Source of the DNA: Bacteroidota bacterium
GTDB lineage: Bacteria > Bacteroidota > Ignavibacteria > Ignavibacteriales > Melioribacteraceae
DNA length: 46,127 nucleotides
Direction of reading: 5' to 3'
NCBI GenBank assembly: GCA_023453125.1
Contig: JAEXUB010000106.1
Span: forward strand, 1-46,127
A program made the position numbers and the translations under genes. The notes beneath the pieces were generated by a model. That model was given only the letters and a program-made list of their open reading frames with translations, was not told where the DNA came from and ran no database searches. Below, in pieces: positions 32,057 to 40,874 of the stretch (positions within the stretch are counted from its first letter, which is position 1; the number at the start of each line of letters is the position of its first letter).

Positions 32057-32902
32057 ATGAAGCAAATTAAACTTGAACCTGCGGCGGCTTTAATGCTGCA
32101 GTGGGGCAAAGAAGCATTCAGCGGCGAAGTTATCGATAATTTCGTCAACCATATCGACCTTTCGTCGGGTAAGTCCCTTATTGAGGAATGCAATACTATA
32201 TGTAACTGGTATAATCAGGTGGTTGTAAACGGCAAACGGTTTATTAGCGGCTACCTAAATGATTTGCTCGAAAATTCTTCTAATGAACATTTAATAATAA
32301 TTCCAGGCGCCGGCAAATCCCCCCTGGCTCTCGAAATTCTTACACGCCATCCTGAAAAAGTCCATAAGATTATCGAAATTGATATTACCGGAATGGATGA
32401 AAAAGTTGAGCTTTATTATAAATACTTCCCCGAATCATCCGGAAAAATAAAATGCATTACCGCGGATGTTACATCCGAATCGATTCTTGCGGTACTCCGT
32501 ACAATGGTTCACGAATATTATCAGGATATGCCCTGTATAATCCTGCTTGAGGGAATTACTTATTTTCTCACAAAAAGAGAGATAGAAAAAATTATTACCA
32601 GCTTTTCCTCGAACGGCAACAAGAATATCCTGATGATAGAATATCTTAAACCTCTCCGCGAAGTAAGCGCCGGTATGCGTTATATTCCGGAGAGAATTTT
32701 CGAAAAAATTAAGGCTCATTCGGGTATTAAGCAAATCTCCTCATTCCCCCCTTCTTTTATTGAAAAGACCATTACCAAACGGGGAGGAAAACTCGAACTG
32801 AAAAAGAGCCTATGTGACCTTGAAAAAAGCCAGCCGGGGAAAAATAAACATTTCGAACAGCCGGATAACGGTTGGATTGAATATGAGGTCTGGAACATTT
32901 AA
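32057..32902 (+). CDS. SAM-dependent methyltransferase, probably leucine-carboxyl-methyltransferase-like
   Basis: A 281-residue class I methyltransferase. The SAM motif region reads LIIIPGAGKSPLALEIL, followed by an acidic strand end (KIIEIDITGMDEK) and IILLEGITYFLTKREIEKII, a segment like that of the LCMT/Ppm1 family. Those enzymes methylate carboxyl groups on proteins or small acids, some in secondary metabolism. N-terminal NWYNQVVVNGKRF also fits. It lies 17 bp after the AlkD gene. No target can be named. Confidence 0.7.
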   Translation: MKQIKLEPAAALMLQWGKEAFSGEVIDNFVNHIDLSSGKSLIEECNTICNWYNQVVVNGKRFISGYLNDLLENSSNEHLIIIPGAGKSPLALEILTRHPEKVHKIIEIDITGMDEKVELYYKYFPESSGKIKCITADVTSESILAVLRTMVHEYYQDMPCIILLEGITYFLTKREIEKIITSFSSNGNKNILMIEYLKPLREVSAGMRYIPERIFEKIKAHSGIKQISSFPPSFIEKTITKRGGKLELKKSLCDLEKSQPGKNKHFEQPDNGWIEYEVWNI

Positions 32903-32926
32903 CTCTCACTAATTATTCCGGCGGCC

Positions 32927-33442
32927 ATGCAGGAAGATTCCATATATTATGATGAACAGCGGCTCGGCAGAAAATGGCTCTGGCCTTTATTAATTTTAAT
33001 TGACATTCTCCTGCTGCTGGTAATTGTAAATCTTCTCACAAACCGCGTCAGTATTATACTATCCGGATTAGCATCAATAGTACTGCTTGCCTCTTCCGCA
33101 GCCATTATATATCTTTTTCTCTATCTTAGAATAGCCATTAAGATTGATTTCGACTATTTAACTGTTTTTATATCCGGGCGGATGGTTGTCAAAATTCCCG
33201 TAAGCGATATTTCATTTACCGAAATTACATCCTATAAGCGTTTTCCCGATTACGGCGGCATCGGAATAGGACGCTCTTTTAAAGGAAAAGACCCGGCCTA
33301 TTTTTTATCCCATTCGCAGGGAGTTAGAATTTATTTTCCGCTGGGGAGAAAAATAATTATCGGTGCCGGAGACCCGCAGAAAATAATTACCGCCATTATT
33401 TATGCGCAGCAGAGAAAAAAGATTTTATCGGAAAGAAATTAG
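32927..33442 (+). CDS. Two-helix membrane protein with PH-like C-terminal domain
   Basis: A 171-residue protein. Two transmembrane helices form a hairpin (about 17-40 and 43-68). The C-terminal half (IKIDFDYLTVFISGRMVVKI, IPVSDISFTEI, GVRIYFPLGRKIIIGAGDP) resembles small bacterial PH-like domains of unknown function. It is the last gene of the long run that starts at the pseudo-rhomboid, 24 bp after the methyltransferase. I do not recognise a named family. Confidence 0.7.
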   Translation: MQEDSIYYDEQRLGRKWLWPLLILIDILLLLVIVNLLTNRVSIILSGLASIVLLASSAAIIYLFLYLRIAIKIDFDYLTVFISGRMVVKIPVSDISFTEITSYKRFPDYGGIGIGRSFKGKDPAYFLSHSQGVRIYFPLGRKIIIGAGDPQKIITAIIYAQQRKKILSERN

Positions 33443-33451
33443 GAAAACAGA

Positions 33452-33481
33452 GAAGGGGAATAATTCAAATCACTCCCCTTC
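33452..33481. terminator. Inverted repeat between convergent genes
   Basis: GAAGGGGA (33452-33459) and TCCCCTTC (33474-33481) can pair over a 14-base loop, 10 bp past the PH-like gene and 14 bp before the end of the convergent small gene. T-runs are poor on both sides. Confidence 0.45.
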
Positions 33482-33495
33482 GGTGTGCAAAAACA

Positions 33496-33756
33496 CTAAT
33501 CGGCGAGAGAGAGATTAACAAGCTTTGCGTTTACTCCGGGCAGAACCGAGATCTTTCTTGTAAGCTCCTGAACCTGTTCATCGCTTCCAACCAGTTCAAG
33601 AATAATCAATCCTTCATTAGAACAATTCTCAAGCACCCCTTCGTGAATCCCGAGACGCGTCTTAATTATGCAACCCCAGCCGGTCAGAATCTGCTGAACC
33701 TTTACCGCTTCCTCTTTCCTCTTGTCAATTAAAATCAATAAGATATTCTTCGACAT
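33496..33756 (-). CDS. Small ACT-like protein resembling the TM1266 hydrogenase-system regulator
   Basis: An 86-residue ferredoxin-like/ACT-fold protein (ILLILIDKRKEEAVKVQQIL, GWGCIIKTRLGIHEG, IILELVGSDEQVQEL, ISVLPGVNAKLVNLSL). The pattern matches the small TM1266-like proteins annotated as iron-only hydrogenase system regulators, but no hydrogenase gene is in this window. I chose the ATG at 33756 because GCGGAG lies about 5 bases upstream; a longer frame to 33822 has no ribosome-binding site. It is divergent from the DUF2975 gene. Confidence 0.68.
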   Translation of the reverse strand: MSKNILLILIDKRKEEAVKVQQILTGWGCIIKTRLGIHEGVLENCSNEGLIILELVGSDEQVQELTRKISVLPGVNAKLVNLSLAD

Positions 33757-33848
33757 ATTTACTCCGCAATTTGATTTGGATGAGGCAAAATAGACAAAGG
33801 AATCCGAATTTTCAACATCCATCCAACCTAAAGAATATTATTGTATAA

Positions 33849-33864
33849 CAATAATTTATTATTG
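33849..33864. promoter_or_regulatory. Inverted repeat overlapping the -35 region of the DUF2975-XRE operon
   Basis: CAATAAT, TT and ATTATTG form a perfect 7-bp inverted repeat whose right end overlaps TTGACA. A second, wider repeat (ACAGAA at 33869-33874, TTCTGT at 33893-33898) brackets the -10 region. These are likely operator candidates for the XRE protein downstream. Confidence 0.45.
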
Positions 33865-33892
33865 ACAAACAGAATGATAAGAATTATTTTTG
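33862..33892 (+). promoter_or_regulatory. Promoter of the DUF2975-XRE operon
   Basis: TTGACA is at 33862-33867 and TATTTTTG at 33885-33892. The second element is an exact TAnnTTTG, the Bacteroidota -7 box, 20 bases after TTG. It ends about 30 bases before the DUF2975 start. Confidence 0.6.
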
Positions 33893-33923
33893 TTCTGTTG
33901 GAAAACAAAAAGCCTGGGAGAAT

Positions 33924-34640
33924 ATGAAATTGGGATTATTTAAACGCGTAAAAGAATTCTTTAATCCCTTTGCGGGAGCAAATTCAGGAAAAAAACTCTA
34001 TTTAATCAGAGTGACCCGGTTTATAGTCTCTCTTGTTTTCGCGGCTGGGTTGTTAGGCATGCTTGGGTGGATTGGAGGATTTGTCTATCACTCCTACTTT
34101 TGCGGAGAGGATCACAGCGATAAGTACTTATCCTCCCGTTTCCTCCCCTACATTGAAATAACCGGGATTGTTTCCGTTAATACAAATACTGAGCAAGAAT
34201 TTCTTAATCTCCCCCATCCGGCTTTTTCCGATCCAAAAAGCCTGGCAATTACCTCTTATTTGCATCAAAAATATTTCATAACAATCTATCCTTCTTTCAG
34301 CACTCCCATACTATATTTTTTCCTTCTCCGCTTTGGCATGGGCCTGCTTCTGCTTGCTTCTCTTTTCCTTCTTCACGAACTGCTTTACAACATTTCGAAT
34401 CGGAATTTCTTTTTAAGAAAAAATTTCTATTATCTGCGCATTATCGGGGTATTTTCATTTTCATTCTCAATCCTGAATTTCATTCTTGAAAAAGCAATAA
34501 TAAAAAGTTTTCATCTTGCGCATACAATACAGTTTCCCTCATTCTGGTTCGACTGGAAACTTGGCATCATCTTCTTTATTATTGCAGAAATCTTTCTTGC
34601 CGGCATAAGCATTAAAGAGGATAACGATTTAACAGTCTAG
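33924..34640 (+). CDS. DUF2975-like four-helix membrane protein
   Basis: A 238-residue membrane protein with four hydrophobic segments (about 30-55, 125-150, 165-190, 210-230) and a long extracytoplasmic loop between the first and second. The C-terminal half (FFLRKNFYYLRIIGVFSFSF) matches DUF2975 proteins, which are typically followed by a small YozG-like XRE regulator, as here, 7 bp downstream. Role unknown; such pairs are thought to be small regulatory or envelope-stress units. The promoter is visible immediately upstream. Confidence 0.75.
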   Translation: MKLGLFKRVKEFFNPFAGANSGKKLYLIRVTRFIVSLVFAAGLLGMLGWIGGFVYHSYFCGEDHSDKYLSSRFLPYIEITGIVSVNTNTEQEFLNLPHPAFSDPKSLAITSYLHQKYFITIYPSFSTPILYFFLLRFGMGLLLLASLFLLHELLYNISNRNFFLRKNFYYLRIIGVFSFSFSILNFILEKAIIKSFHLAHTIQFPSFWFDWKLGIIFFIIAEIFLAGISIKEDNDLTV

Positions 34641-34647
34641 GAAACCG

Positions 34648-34893
34648 ATGGGTATTAGAATAAATTTGGATGTTATGATGGCAAGGAGGAAAATAAGCCT
34701 TACCGAACTTGCCGACAAAGTAGGCATTACAATGGCAAACCTTTCCATACTAAAGACGGGCAAGGCAAGAGCAATTCGCTTTTCTACACTGGAGGCAATC
34801 TGCAAAGAACTTAATTGCCAGCCTGGAGATATTTTGGAATATGAAATTGAAAACGCAATTATCAACGATCATCAGGGCGATGATCCTGTCTGA
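34648..34893 (+). CDS. XRE/Cro-type helix-turn-helix regulator (YozG-like)
   Basis: An 81-residue DNA-binding protein consisting of little more than one HTH domain (about 14-66): ISLTELADKVGITMANLSIL is the helix-turn-helix, and FSTLEAICKELNCQPGDILE is the typical C-terminal half. It is the partner of DUF2975 proteins. Autoregulation through the inverted repeats at 33849-33898 is an inference from their position. Confidence 0.9.
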   Translation: MGIRINLDVMMARRKISLTELADKVGITMANLSILKTGKARAIRFSTLEAICKELNCQPGDILEYEIENAIINDHQGDDPV

Positions 34894-34981
34894 AATACCC
34901 TGTTAATTTGTTTTTCCTCACTTCTTCAATCCCTGCCAAATGTTTATTTTTAGAGATTGATTTTTTTACATAGGACAAATT

Positions 34982-35344
34982 ATGTTAGACTATATTCTTG
35001 GCATACCTGTTATTGTGCGAACCTCATTTCTACTGATTCTTTCAAATGTATTTATGACATTTGCCTGGTACGGGCATCTTAAAAATCTTTCAGATAAAAA
35101 GTGGTATATAGCCGCACTTTTAAGCTGGGGAATAGCCCTTTTTGAGTATCTTCTACAGGTACCGGCCAACCGGGTAGGATATACAGAACTTTCCCTGTCG
35201 CAGCTCAAAATCCTGCAGGAAGTTATAACTCTCTCCGTATTTATTCCATTTGCTATGATTTATATGAAACAGCCCTTTAAGATGGACTATATTTATGCCG
35301 GATTCTGCGTTTTAGGGGCGGTTTATTTCATTTTCAGGTCATAA
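34982..35344 (+). CDS. DMT/EamA-related DUF486 membrane protein
   Basis: A 120-residue protein with four hydrophobic segments. TFAWYGHLKNLSDKKWYIA, SWGIALFEYLLQVPANRVGY and LKILQEVITLSVF are strong DUF486 signatures, a small drug/metabolite-transporter-like family of unknown substrate. AGGAC lies about 6 bases before the ATG. It stands 88 bp after the XRE gene with no terminator between. Confidence 0.9.
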   Translation: MLDYILGIPVIVRTSFLLILSNVFMTFAWYGHLKNLSDKKWYIAALLSWGIALFEYLLQVPANRVGYTELSLSQLKILQEVITLSVFIPFAMIYMKQPFKMDYIYAGFCVLGAVYFIFRS

Positions 35345-35434
35345 TTAAGACTTTTTATTATTTAAATTGGAACAGAATACGCAATTAAACCGTCAAAATA
35401 TTTGTGATTTTTATCTAAACAAGGGACTATACAA

Positions 35435-37474
35435 ATGAAATCTATTTTATCTTTTACTCTGCTTTCGTGCATCGTTCTGTCGGCTGTTGTCTACGGAAAC
35501 GGCCCCGATGGAAAAAAGAAATCCGCATTTGATTTAAAGAACCTTAATACATCCGTCAGCCCCAAAACCGATTTTTATGAATATGCTATTGGCGGCTGGC
35601 TTAAGAACAATCCCATCCCGGACCAGTATTCAAGCTGGGGAAGCTTTGAATTCCTTTACGAAGAAAACCTTGCTGTATTAAAGAAAATTTTTGAGGATGC
35701 CGCCTCCGATAAATCGGCAAAAATGGGAAGCTTTGTTCAGAAAGTGGGCACCTTTTACCGACTTGGAATGGACGAAGCTAAAATTGAAAAAGACGGATAC
35801 ACTCCTATTAAAGAAGATATTGCCAGAATAGACGCAATTAAAAACGGAGATGACCTTGCAAAGACAGCCGCTTATTTTCATATTAATCTCGGCGCTCCTT
35901 TTTTCAGTTTCGGTGTTGATGCCGATGCCAAAAACAGCAGCTGGAATATTACACAGCTCTATCAGGGGGGAACAAGTCTTCCCGACCGCGATTACTATCT
36001 GCAGATTGACGACCGGATGAAAGAAACCAGGGAAAAATACCTTCAGCACATAGCGAATATGTTTAAGCTTATCTCTGTTGACGATGCATCCGCGAAGAAA
36101 TATGCGCAGGCTGTTCTGGCAATTGAAACCTCACTTGCAAAAAATTCCCGCTCAAGAGTTGAATTAAGAGACCCGGAAAAAAATTACAACAAAATGAAAC
36201 TGGACGCTCTTGTTAAAGCGGCTCCCGGATTTAACTGGAGTCTCTTCTTCAAATCTGCCGGATTAAAGAATCCCGGCGATATTAATGTTTCTCAGCCGGA
36301 ATTTTTTAAAGCTCTTGGTGAACTTGTAAAGAACACTCCCATTGAAGATTTAAAAGTTTATTTAAAATGGGGCGTATTAAAGAACAGCGCTTCCTATTTA
36401 AGCTCGGCGTTTGTAAATGAACGTTTCGAGTTTTTCAGCAAATACCTTAACGGCGCCAAAGTGCTTTCAGAAAGGTGGAAAAGAGTGCTTCAGACAGTAG
36501 ACAATGGACTCGGCGAAATTGTAGGACAGCTTTATGTTAAAGATAATTTCCCTCCCGAAGCAAAACAGAGAGCATTAAGCATTGTTAAAAATTTAATTGC
36601 CGCAATGGGGGAAAGAATTAAAGGGCTCGACTGGATGAGCGCCGCCACCAAAGAGCAGGCATTAAAGAAATTAAGCACTATCACCATCAAAATAGGCTAC
36701 CCGGATAAATGGATTGACTATTCATCGCTGAATATTAAGGATGATTCATATTACGCCAACGTAGTCCGCGCAAGCAACTTCTCATCTCTCAGAACACTGA
36801 AGGATGTAGGTAAAAAAGTAGACAAGAAAAAATGGTTAATGACTCCTCAAACCGTTAATGCTTATTATAATCCCTCTACAAACGAAATCGCTTTCCCGGC
36901 CGGAATTCTCCAGCATCCCTTCTTTGATAAGGATGCCGACGACGCTATAAACTACGGCGCTATGGGAGCTGTAATAGGACACGAGATTACTCACGGTTTT
37001 GACGACCAGGGCAGACAGTACGATTTACAGGGAAACCTGCGCGACTGGTGGACAAAGGAGGATAACGACAAATTCAAGGAAAGATCGAAAGGATTAATTT
37101 CGCAGTACAATAATTTTGCCGTTATAGATACATTCAAGGTTAACGGCGAACTTACTCTCGGCGAAAACATTGCCGACCTTGGCGGTCTTACTGTTTCGCT
37201 TCAGGCTTTCAGGAAAACTGAACAGTATAAGAAGAATGAAAAGATAGACGGATATACCCCTCTGCAGCGCTTCTACTTATCGTGGGCTCAGGTGTGGAGA
37301 AACAACATAAGAGAAGAAACCGCAAAGATGTACTTGAAAATTGACGTCCACTCTCCTGCAAAGGCAAGAGTAAACCAGCCTCTTAAAAATCTGCCCGATT
37401 TCTTTGAGGCGTTTGATATAAAGCCGGGGGACCCGATGCGTCTTGACGATAAAGAGATAGTTAAAATATGGTAA
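35435..37474 (+). CDS. M13 family metallopeptidase (neprilysin/PepO-like), exported
   Basis: A 679-residue zinc endopeptidase with an N-terminal signal peptide (MKSILSFTLLSCIVLSAVVY), so it acts in the periplasm or outside on short peptides. The zinc site is HEITH (H516, E517, H520) with the third ligand E577 and D581 in ENIADLGG. The N-terminal M13 part begins TDFYEYAIGGWLKNNPIP. VNAYYNPSTNEIAFPAGIL is the substrate-binding NAYY-like segment. Length and motifs are normal for the family. A terminator follows, so it is transcribed alone. Confidence 0.95.
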   Translation: MKSILSFTLLSCIVLSAVVYGNGPDGKKKSAFDLKNLNTSVSPKTDFYEYAIGGWLKNNPIPDQYSSWGSFEFLYEENLAVLKKIFEDAASDKSAKMGSFVQKVGTFYRLGMDEAKIEKDGYTPIKEDIARIDAIKNGDDLAKTAAYFHINLGAPFFSFGVDADAKNSSWNITQLYQGGTSLPDRDYYLQIDDRMKETREKYLQHIANMFKLISVDDASAKKYAQAVLAIETSLAKNSRSRVELRDPEKNYNKMKLDALVKAAPGFNWSLFFKSAGLKNPGDINVSQPEFFKALGELVKNTPIEDLKVYLKWGVLKNSASYLSSAFVNERFEFFSKYLNGAKVLSERWKRVLQTVDNGLGEIVGQLYVKDNFPPEAKQRALSIVKNLIAAMGERIKGLDWMSAATKEQALKKLSTITIKIGYPDKWIDYSSLNIKDDSYYANVVRASNFSSLRTLKDVGKKVDKKKWLMTPQTVNAYYNPSTNEIAFPAGILQHPFFDKDADDAINYGAMGAVIGHEITHGFDDQGRQYDLQGNLRDWWTKEDNDKFKERSKGLISQYNNFAVIDTFKVNGELTLGENIADLGGLTVSLQAFRKTEQYKKNEKIDGYTPLQRFYLSWAQVWRNNIREETAKMYLKIDVHSPAKARVNQPLKNLPDFFEAFDIKPGDPMRLDDKEIVKIW

Positions 37475-37483
37475 ATCACTTCT

Positions 37484-37513
37484 ATTCCTCCCCCTCAGGG
37501 GGAGGAATTTTTT
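37484..37513 (+). terminator. Intrinsic terminator after the M13 peptidase
   Basis: ATTCCTCCCCC, loop TCA, GGGGGAGGAAT, with a T-run at 37508-37513. Eleven paired bases, 10 bp past the stop. Confidence 0.9.
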
Positions 37514-37562
37514 GCAAAACCATCTTACAATGCATTCTAACTAAAATAATAAGAGATAAAAA

Positions 37563-38501
37563 ATGTATGCTCTTGAAGTAAAAAACCTATGCAAAAGCTT
37601 CGGACAGTTAAAAGCCGTTGACAATGCATCCTTCACCGTTCCAGAAGGTTCTATTTTCGGACTTATCGGAAGAAACGGCGCGGGAAAAACCACTACCATC
37701 AGGATGATGATGAATATTTATCATCCCGACAGCGGGGAAGTAACATTACGGGGGGCCAAAGTTGGCCAGGAATTTAAAAACAAAGTAGGGTATCTCCCCG
37801 AAGAGAGAGGACTCTATAAGAAAATGAAAGTGCTCGAAACACTCCTTTTCTTTGCAGAAGTAAAAGGAAAATCGGGGCGGGATGTCGAAAGAAAGGCGAT
37901 TGATTACCTTAAACGCTTTGAGCTCTACGACAGAAGACTAACTAAAGTTGAAGAGCTCTCAAAAGGAAATCAGCAGAAAATCCAGTTTATCGCAACAGTG
38001 CTTCACGATCCCGACTTTATTATTCTTGATGAACCTTTCTCCGGCTTAGACCCGATTAACACAAATCTCCTTAGAGAAATAATAATGGAGAAAAGAGACG
38101 ATGGAAAGGTAATTATTTTTTCAACACACCTTATGGACTTTGCCGAAAAGATGTGCGACCATCTTGCAATGATTGACCACGGCAAAGTAATTCTGCACGG
38201 CTCTATTGCAGATATCAAAAAGAAATACTCACAGAAAAATATTACCCTTAACCACGAAGGGGATATTTCGTTCCTGAAAGGGCACCCTTTTGTTGAAAAG
38301 ATTGTTGATTACGGCAACACAACCGGAATAAGAGTAAAAGAGCCTTCGCATGCGCAGGAGCTTCTTAAGGCTCTTGTAGAAAGAAATGTAATTATTAAGA
38401 AGTTCGACGCCAATGATATCTCTCTGCAGGAAATATTCATTGATCTTGCGGGTAAAGAGGAAGATGTATTCTCAGCAAAGGGGGTGTCTAATGTTCAATA
38501 A
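37563..38501 (+). CDS. ABC transporter ATP-binding protein, NatA type
   Basis: The 312-residue ATPase of an exporter. Walker A is GRNGAGKTT (36-44, K42), the ABC signature is LSKGNQQKIQ, and Walker B is FIILDEPFSGLDP. The last 80 residues (ITLNHEGDISFLKGHPF onward) form the DUF4162-type C-terminal domain usual in this group. It is paired with the permease downstream, whose start overlaps its end by 11 bp. NatAB-type systems export sodium or other solutes, or act in resistance; the substrate is not known. Confidence 0.93.
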   Translation: MYALEVKNLCKSFGQLKAVDNASFTVPEGSIFGLIGRNGAGKTTTIRMMMNIYHPDSGEVTLRGAKVGQEFKNKVGYLPEERGLYKKMKVLETLLFFAEVKGKSGRDVERKAIDYLKRFELYDRRLTKVEELSKGNQQKIQFIATVLHDPDFIILDEPFSGLDPINTNLLREIIMEKRDDGKVIIFSTHLMDFAEKMCDHLAMIDHGKVILHGSIADIKKKYSQKNITLNHEGDISFLKGHPFVEKIVDYGNTTGIRVKEPSHAQELLKALVERNVIIKKFDANDISLQEIFIDLAGKEEDVFSAKGVSNVQ

Positions 38502-39750
38502 CAGAGTAATTGCAATTATTAAAAGAGAGCTGAGAGAAAAGCTTTCTTCAAAATCATTTATTATTATGACCATTCTTATGCCCCTTCTGATTGTTGCTAT
38601 GGGAGCTATTCCCACTCTTATAATGCAGATGGGTTCCGGGACCACAAACCTTCAGATAATTTCGGAGGAACAGTCCCTTGGCGAAGCTTTCCAGAAAGAA
38701 CTGGGCAACTATGAATTTGTTAAGGACGGAAGCTATAAGATTGAATACTTTACAATGAGCAAAGAGGAATATAAGAAACATCTCGAGACTGTGAAGCCTA
38801 AAATTCTCGACGAAAGCATTAACGCCCTCATTTATATTCCGGTTTCTTCGCATAAGGATAAAGTGATTGAATACTATGCAAAAACGCCCAACATCTCGAT
38901 TAGCGAAAAACTTAACCGCCCATTCAACAAAATTCTGGTTAACAGCTATTTCAACAACAAGCTTACCGAAGAAGAGCTGGCCTTTGCAGGAAAGGGAGTC
39001 GATTTTAAAGGATTTACCGTTTCGGAAGGGGCCGGAGTAAAGGAAGAAAGCTACGGCAATCTGGTCCTTTCTTATATAGTAACAATTCTGCTGTTTATGG
39101 GACTAATGCAGATCGGATCGATGACAATGCAGTCGGTAATTGAAGAGAAATCGAATAGAATTGTGGAAATCATTCTTTCTTCAATGAAGCCGCAGGAACT
39201 GCTTGGCGGAAAAATTATAGGAGCATCCATTACCGGGCTTGCCCAGATGATTATATGGCTCTCCCCTGTTGTTCTTCTTGCAAGCGGAACTCTATTTGCG
39301 CTCCCGAAAGATTTTTCGGTTACGCTATCCACTTTCCAGCTCGGATATATTCTTCTTAACTTCCTTTTCGGCCTTGTAATATTTACCGGTTTATTTGCAA
39401 TGGTCGGCTCAATATTCGACAGCCCGCAGGACGCACAGCAGGGAGTTTTTCCGGTTATGCTTCTGTTATTAATTCCCTATATGATTTCTTTCACATTAAT
39501 ACAGAATCCGACCTCCTCTCTAGGCGTTATTACCTCAATGCTGCCTATAACCAACATTATCATAATGCCCGTCCGGTTTACAATTATTGAGGTTCCCCTC
39601 TGGAATCTTGCAATTCCGATTATAGTAAACATAATTACAATTTATTTTGTAATCTGGTTTGCGGGAAAGATTTACAGGGTTGGAATTCTTAAAACGGGCA
39701 AAAAACCCAAATGGTCCGAAGTTATTAAATGGCTCAAGGAAAAGAATTAA
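38491..39750 (+). CDS. ABC-2 type permease, NatB-like
   Basis: A 419-residue membrane partner of the preceding ATPase. One N-terminal membrane helix (FIIMTILMPLLIVAMGAIP) is followed by a large extracytoplasmic domain (about 50-185) and a block of five or six helices. The IEEKSNRIVEIILSSMKPQE segment, facing the ATPase, is the hallmark of NatB/ABC-2 permeases, and the first residues KRELREKLSSKSF are typical. The start is the ATG at 38491 with a G-rich sequence 8-10 bases upstream. Confidence 0.92.
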   Translation: MFNNRVIAIIKRELREKLSSKSFIIMTILMPLLIVAMGAIPTLIMQMGSGTTNLQIISEEQSLGEAFQKELGNYEFVKDGSYKIEYFTMSKEEYKKHLETVKPKILDESINALIYIPVSSHKDKVIEYYAKTPNISISEKLNRPFNKILVNSYFNNKLTEEELAFAGKGVDFKGFTVSEGAGVKEESYGNLVLSYIVTILLFMGLMQIGSMTMQSVIEEKSNRIVEIILSSMKPQELLGGKIIGASITGLAQMIIWLSPVVLLASGTLFALPKDFSVTLSTFQLGYILLNFLFGLVIFTGLFAMVGSIFDSPQDAQQGVFPVMLLLLIPYMISFTLIQNPTSSLGVITSMLPITNIIIMPVRFTIIEVPLWNLAIPIIVNIITIYFVIWFAGKIYRVGILKTGKKPKWSEVIKWLKEKN

Positions 39751-39757
39751 TGCTTTT

Positions 39758-39783
39758 AAGCCGCCTGAAAAGGCGGCTTTTTT
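39758..39783 (+). terminator. Intrinsic terminator after the ABC exporter
   Basis: AAGCCGCC, loop TGAAAA, GGCGGCTT and six T residues (39778-39783), 7 bp after the permease stop. Confidence 0.9.
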
Positions 39784-39864
39784 GTTCCCCCGCCCCCATT
39801 CCCGCTCATAAATAAAATTTAATGCCCGTACTCCTCCTCCCTGCTTTAAATAACCTGTGCAAAG

Positions 39865-39892
39865 TTGTATTTTTGTGTTAACTTCTTATAAT
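39865..39892 (+). promoter_or_regulatory. Candidate sigma-70-type promoter for the yitT operon
   Basis: TTGTAT at 39865-39870 and a perfect TATAAT at 39887-39892 with 16 bases between. An exact TAnnTTTG (TATTTTTG, 39868-39875) overlaps the upstream hexamer but has no TTTG partner. About 42 bases before the start codon. Confidence 0.4.
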
Positions 39893-39934
39893 TATACTTG
39901 ATAATAATTTAACTATAAAAGGACCTGGTGTAAA

Positions 39935-40870
39935 ATGACACGGAAATTCAATGTAAAACATCCTGTAATGGAGTATCTGGCAATTGCCTTCGGCGCCGCA
40001 TTAATGGCTATAGGCATAGGTATTTTTCTTGTTGACGCTAAAGTGGTTCCCGGCGGCGTGAGCGGTCTTGCTATGTCCCTTCACTACCTAACCGGAAATT
40101 CTGTCCCCGTAGGCGTTTTGATGTGGGCCCTTAATATTCCCCTCTTTTTCTGGGGATTGAAAGAGCTTGGCAAAAACTTTGCCATGCGAACATTTGTAGG
40201 CTTTTCGCTTAACTCTTTTTTTATAGATTTATTCAGGGGAGATATTCCGGGACTCGGGTTTATCCGTCTGCAGGATTCGCCGGCAGTAAAAGACCTTCTT
40301 CAGAATGACTTTCTCTTTTTAATCTTAATCGGTTCGGTTCTTCTTGGGCTGGGGCTTGGAATTATATTTAAGTTCAAAGGCACAACCGCAGGTTCCGACA
40401 TCATTGCTTCGATAATGCATAAACGCTTCGGCACAAAGCCGGGACAGGCGATTATGTATATAGACTTTTTTGTAATTTCATTTGCGGGGGTCATTATCGG
40501 ATTGAAAGACTTATCCCCCGACAAGCCTGCTTTATCATTAACTCTTTATGCGTTTTTCCTATTGTTCCTTTCTTCAAAGCTTATAGATGTTATCCTGGAC
40601 GGTTTTGACTATGCAAGAGCCGCCTTTGTAATTTCCGAAAAGAACGACGAAATATCAGAAGCAATTATGAGTGAAATGGGACGCGGAGTAACGGCGGTTA
40701 AAACACGCGGCGCATATACAAATGTTGAGAGGGAAATGGTCTTTACCGTTGTTCCAATGAGGGAGCTGGGAAACCTTACCGATATTGTTAAGGAGGTAGA
40801 CCCGAATGCCTTTATTATAATTCACAATGTACACGAAGTTCTGGGCAGCGGCTTCAGAAGGAGAATATAA
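39935..40870 (+). CDS. YitT family membrane protein
   Basis: A 311-residue protein with a YitT_membrane domain (five or six helices in the first 220 residues; VPGGVSGLAMSLHYLTG and FKGTTAGSDIIASIMHKRFG are signatures) and a C-terminal DUF2179 cytosolic domain (FVISEKNDEISEAIMSEMGR, GVTAVKTRGAYT). The family is widespread and of unknown substrate; the C-terminal domain is thought to bind a small ligand. AAAGGA lies somewhat far (about 12 bases) upstream of the ATG. It is followed after 4 bp by an O-methyltransferase gene. Confidence 0.93.
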   Translation: MTRKFNVKHPVMEYLAIAFGAALMAIGIGIFLVDAKVVPGGVSGLAMSLHYLTGNSVPVGVLMWALNIPLFFWGLKELGKNFAMRTFVGFSLNSFFIDLFRGDIPGLGFIRLQDSPAVKDLLQNDFLFLILIGSVLLGLGLGIIFKFKGTTAGSDIIASIMHKRFGTKPGQAIMYIDFFVISFAGVIIGLKDLSPDKPALSLTLYAFFLLFLSSKLIDVILDGFDYARAAFVISEKNDEISEAIMSEMGRGVTAVKTRGAYTNVEREMVFTVVPMRELGNLTDIVKEVDPNAFIIIHNVHEVLGSGFRRRI

Positions 40871-40874
40871 CGCA

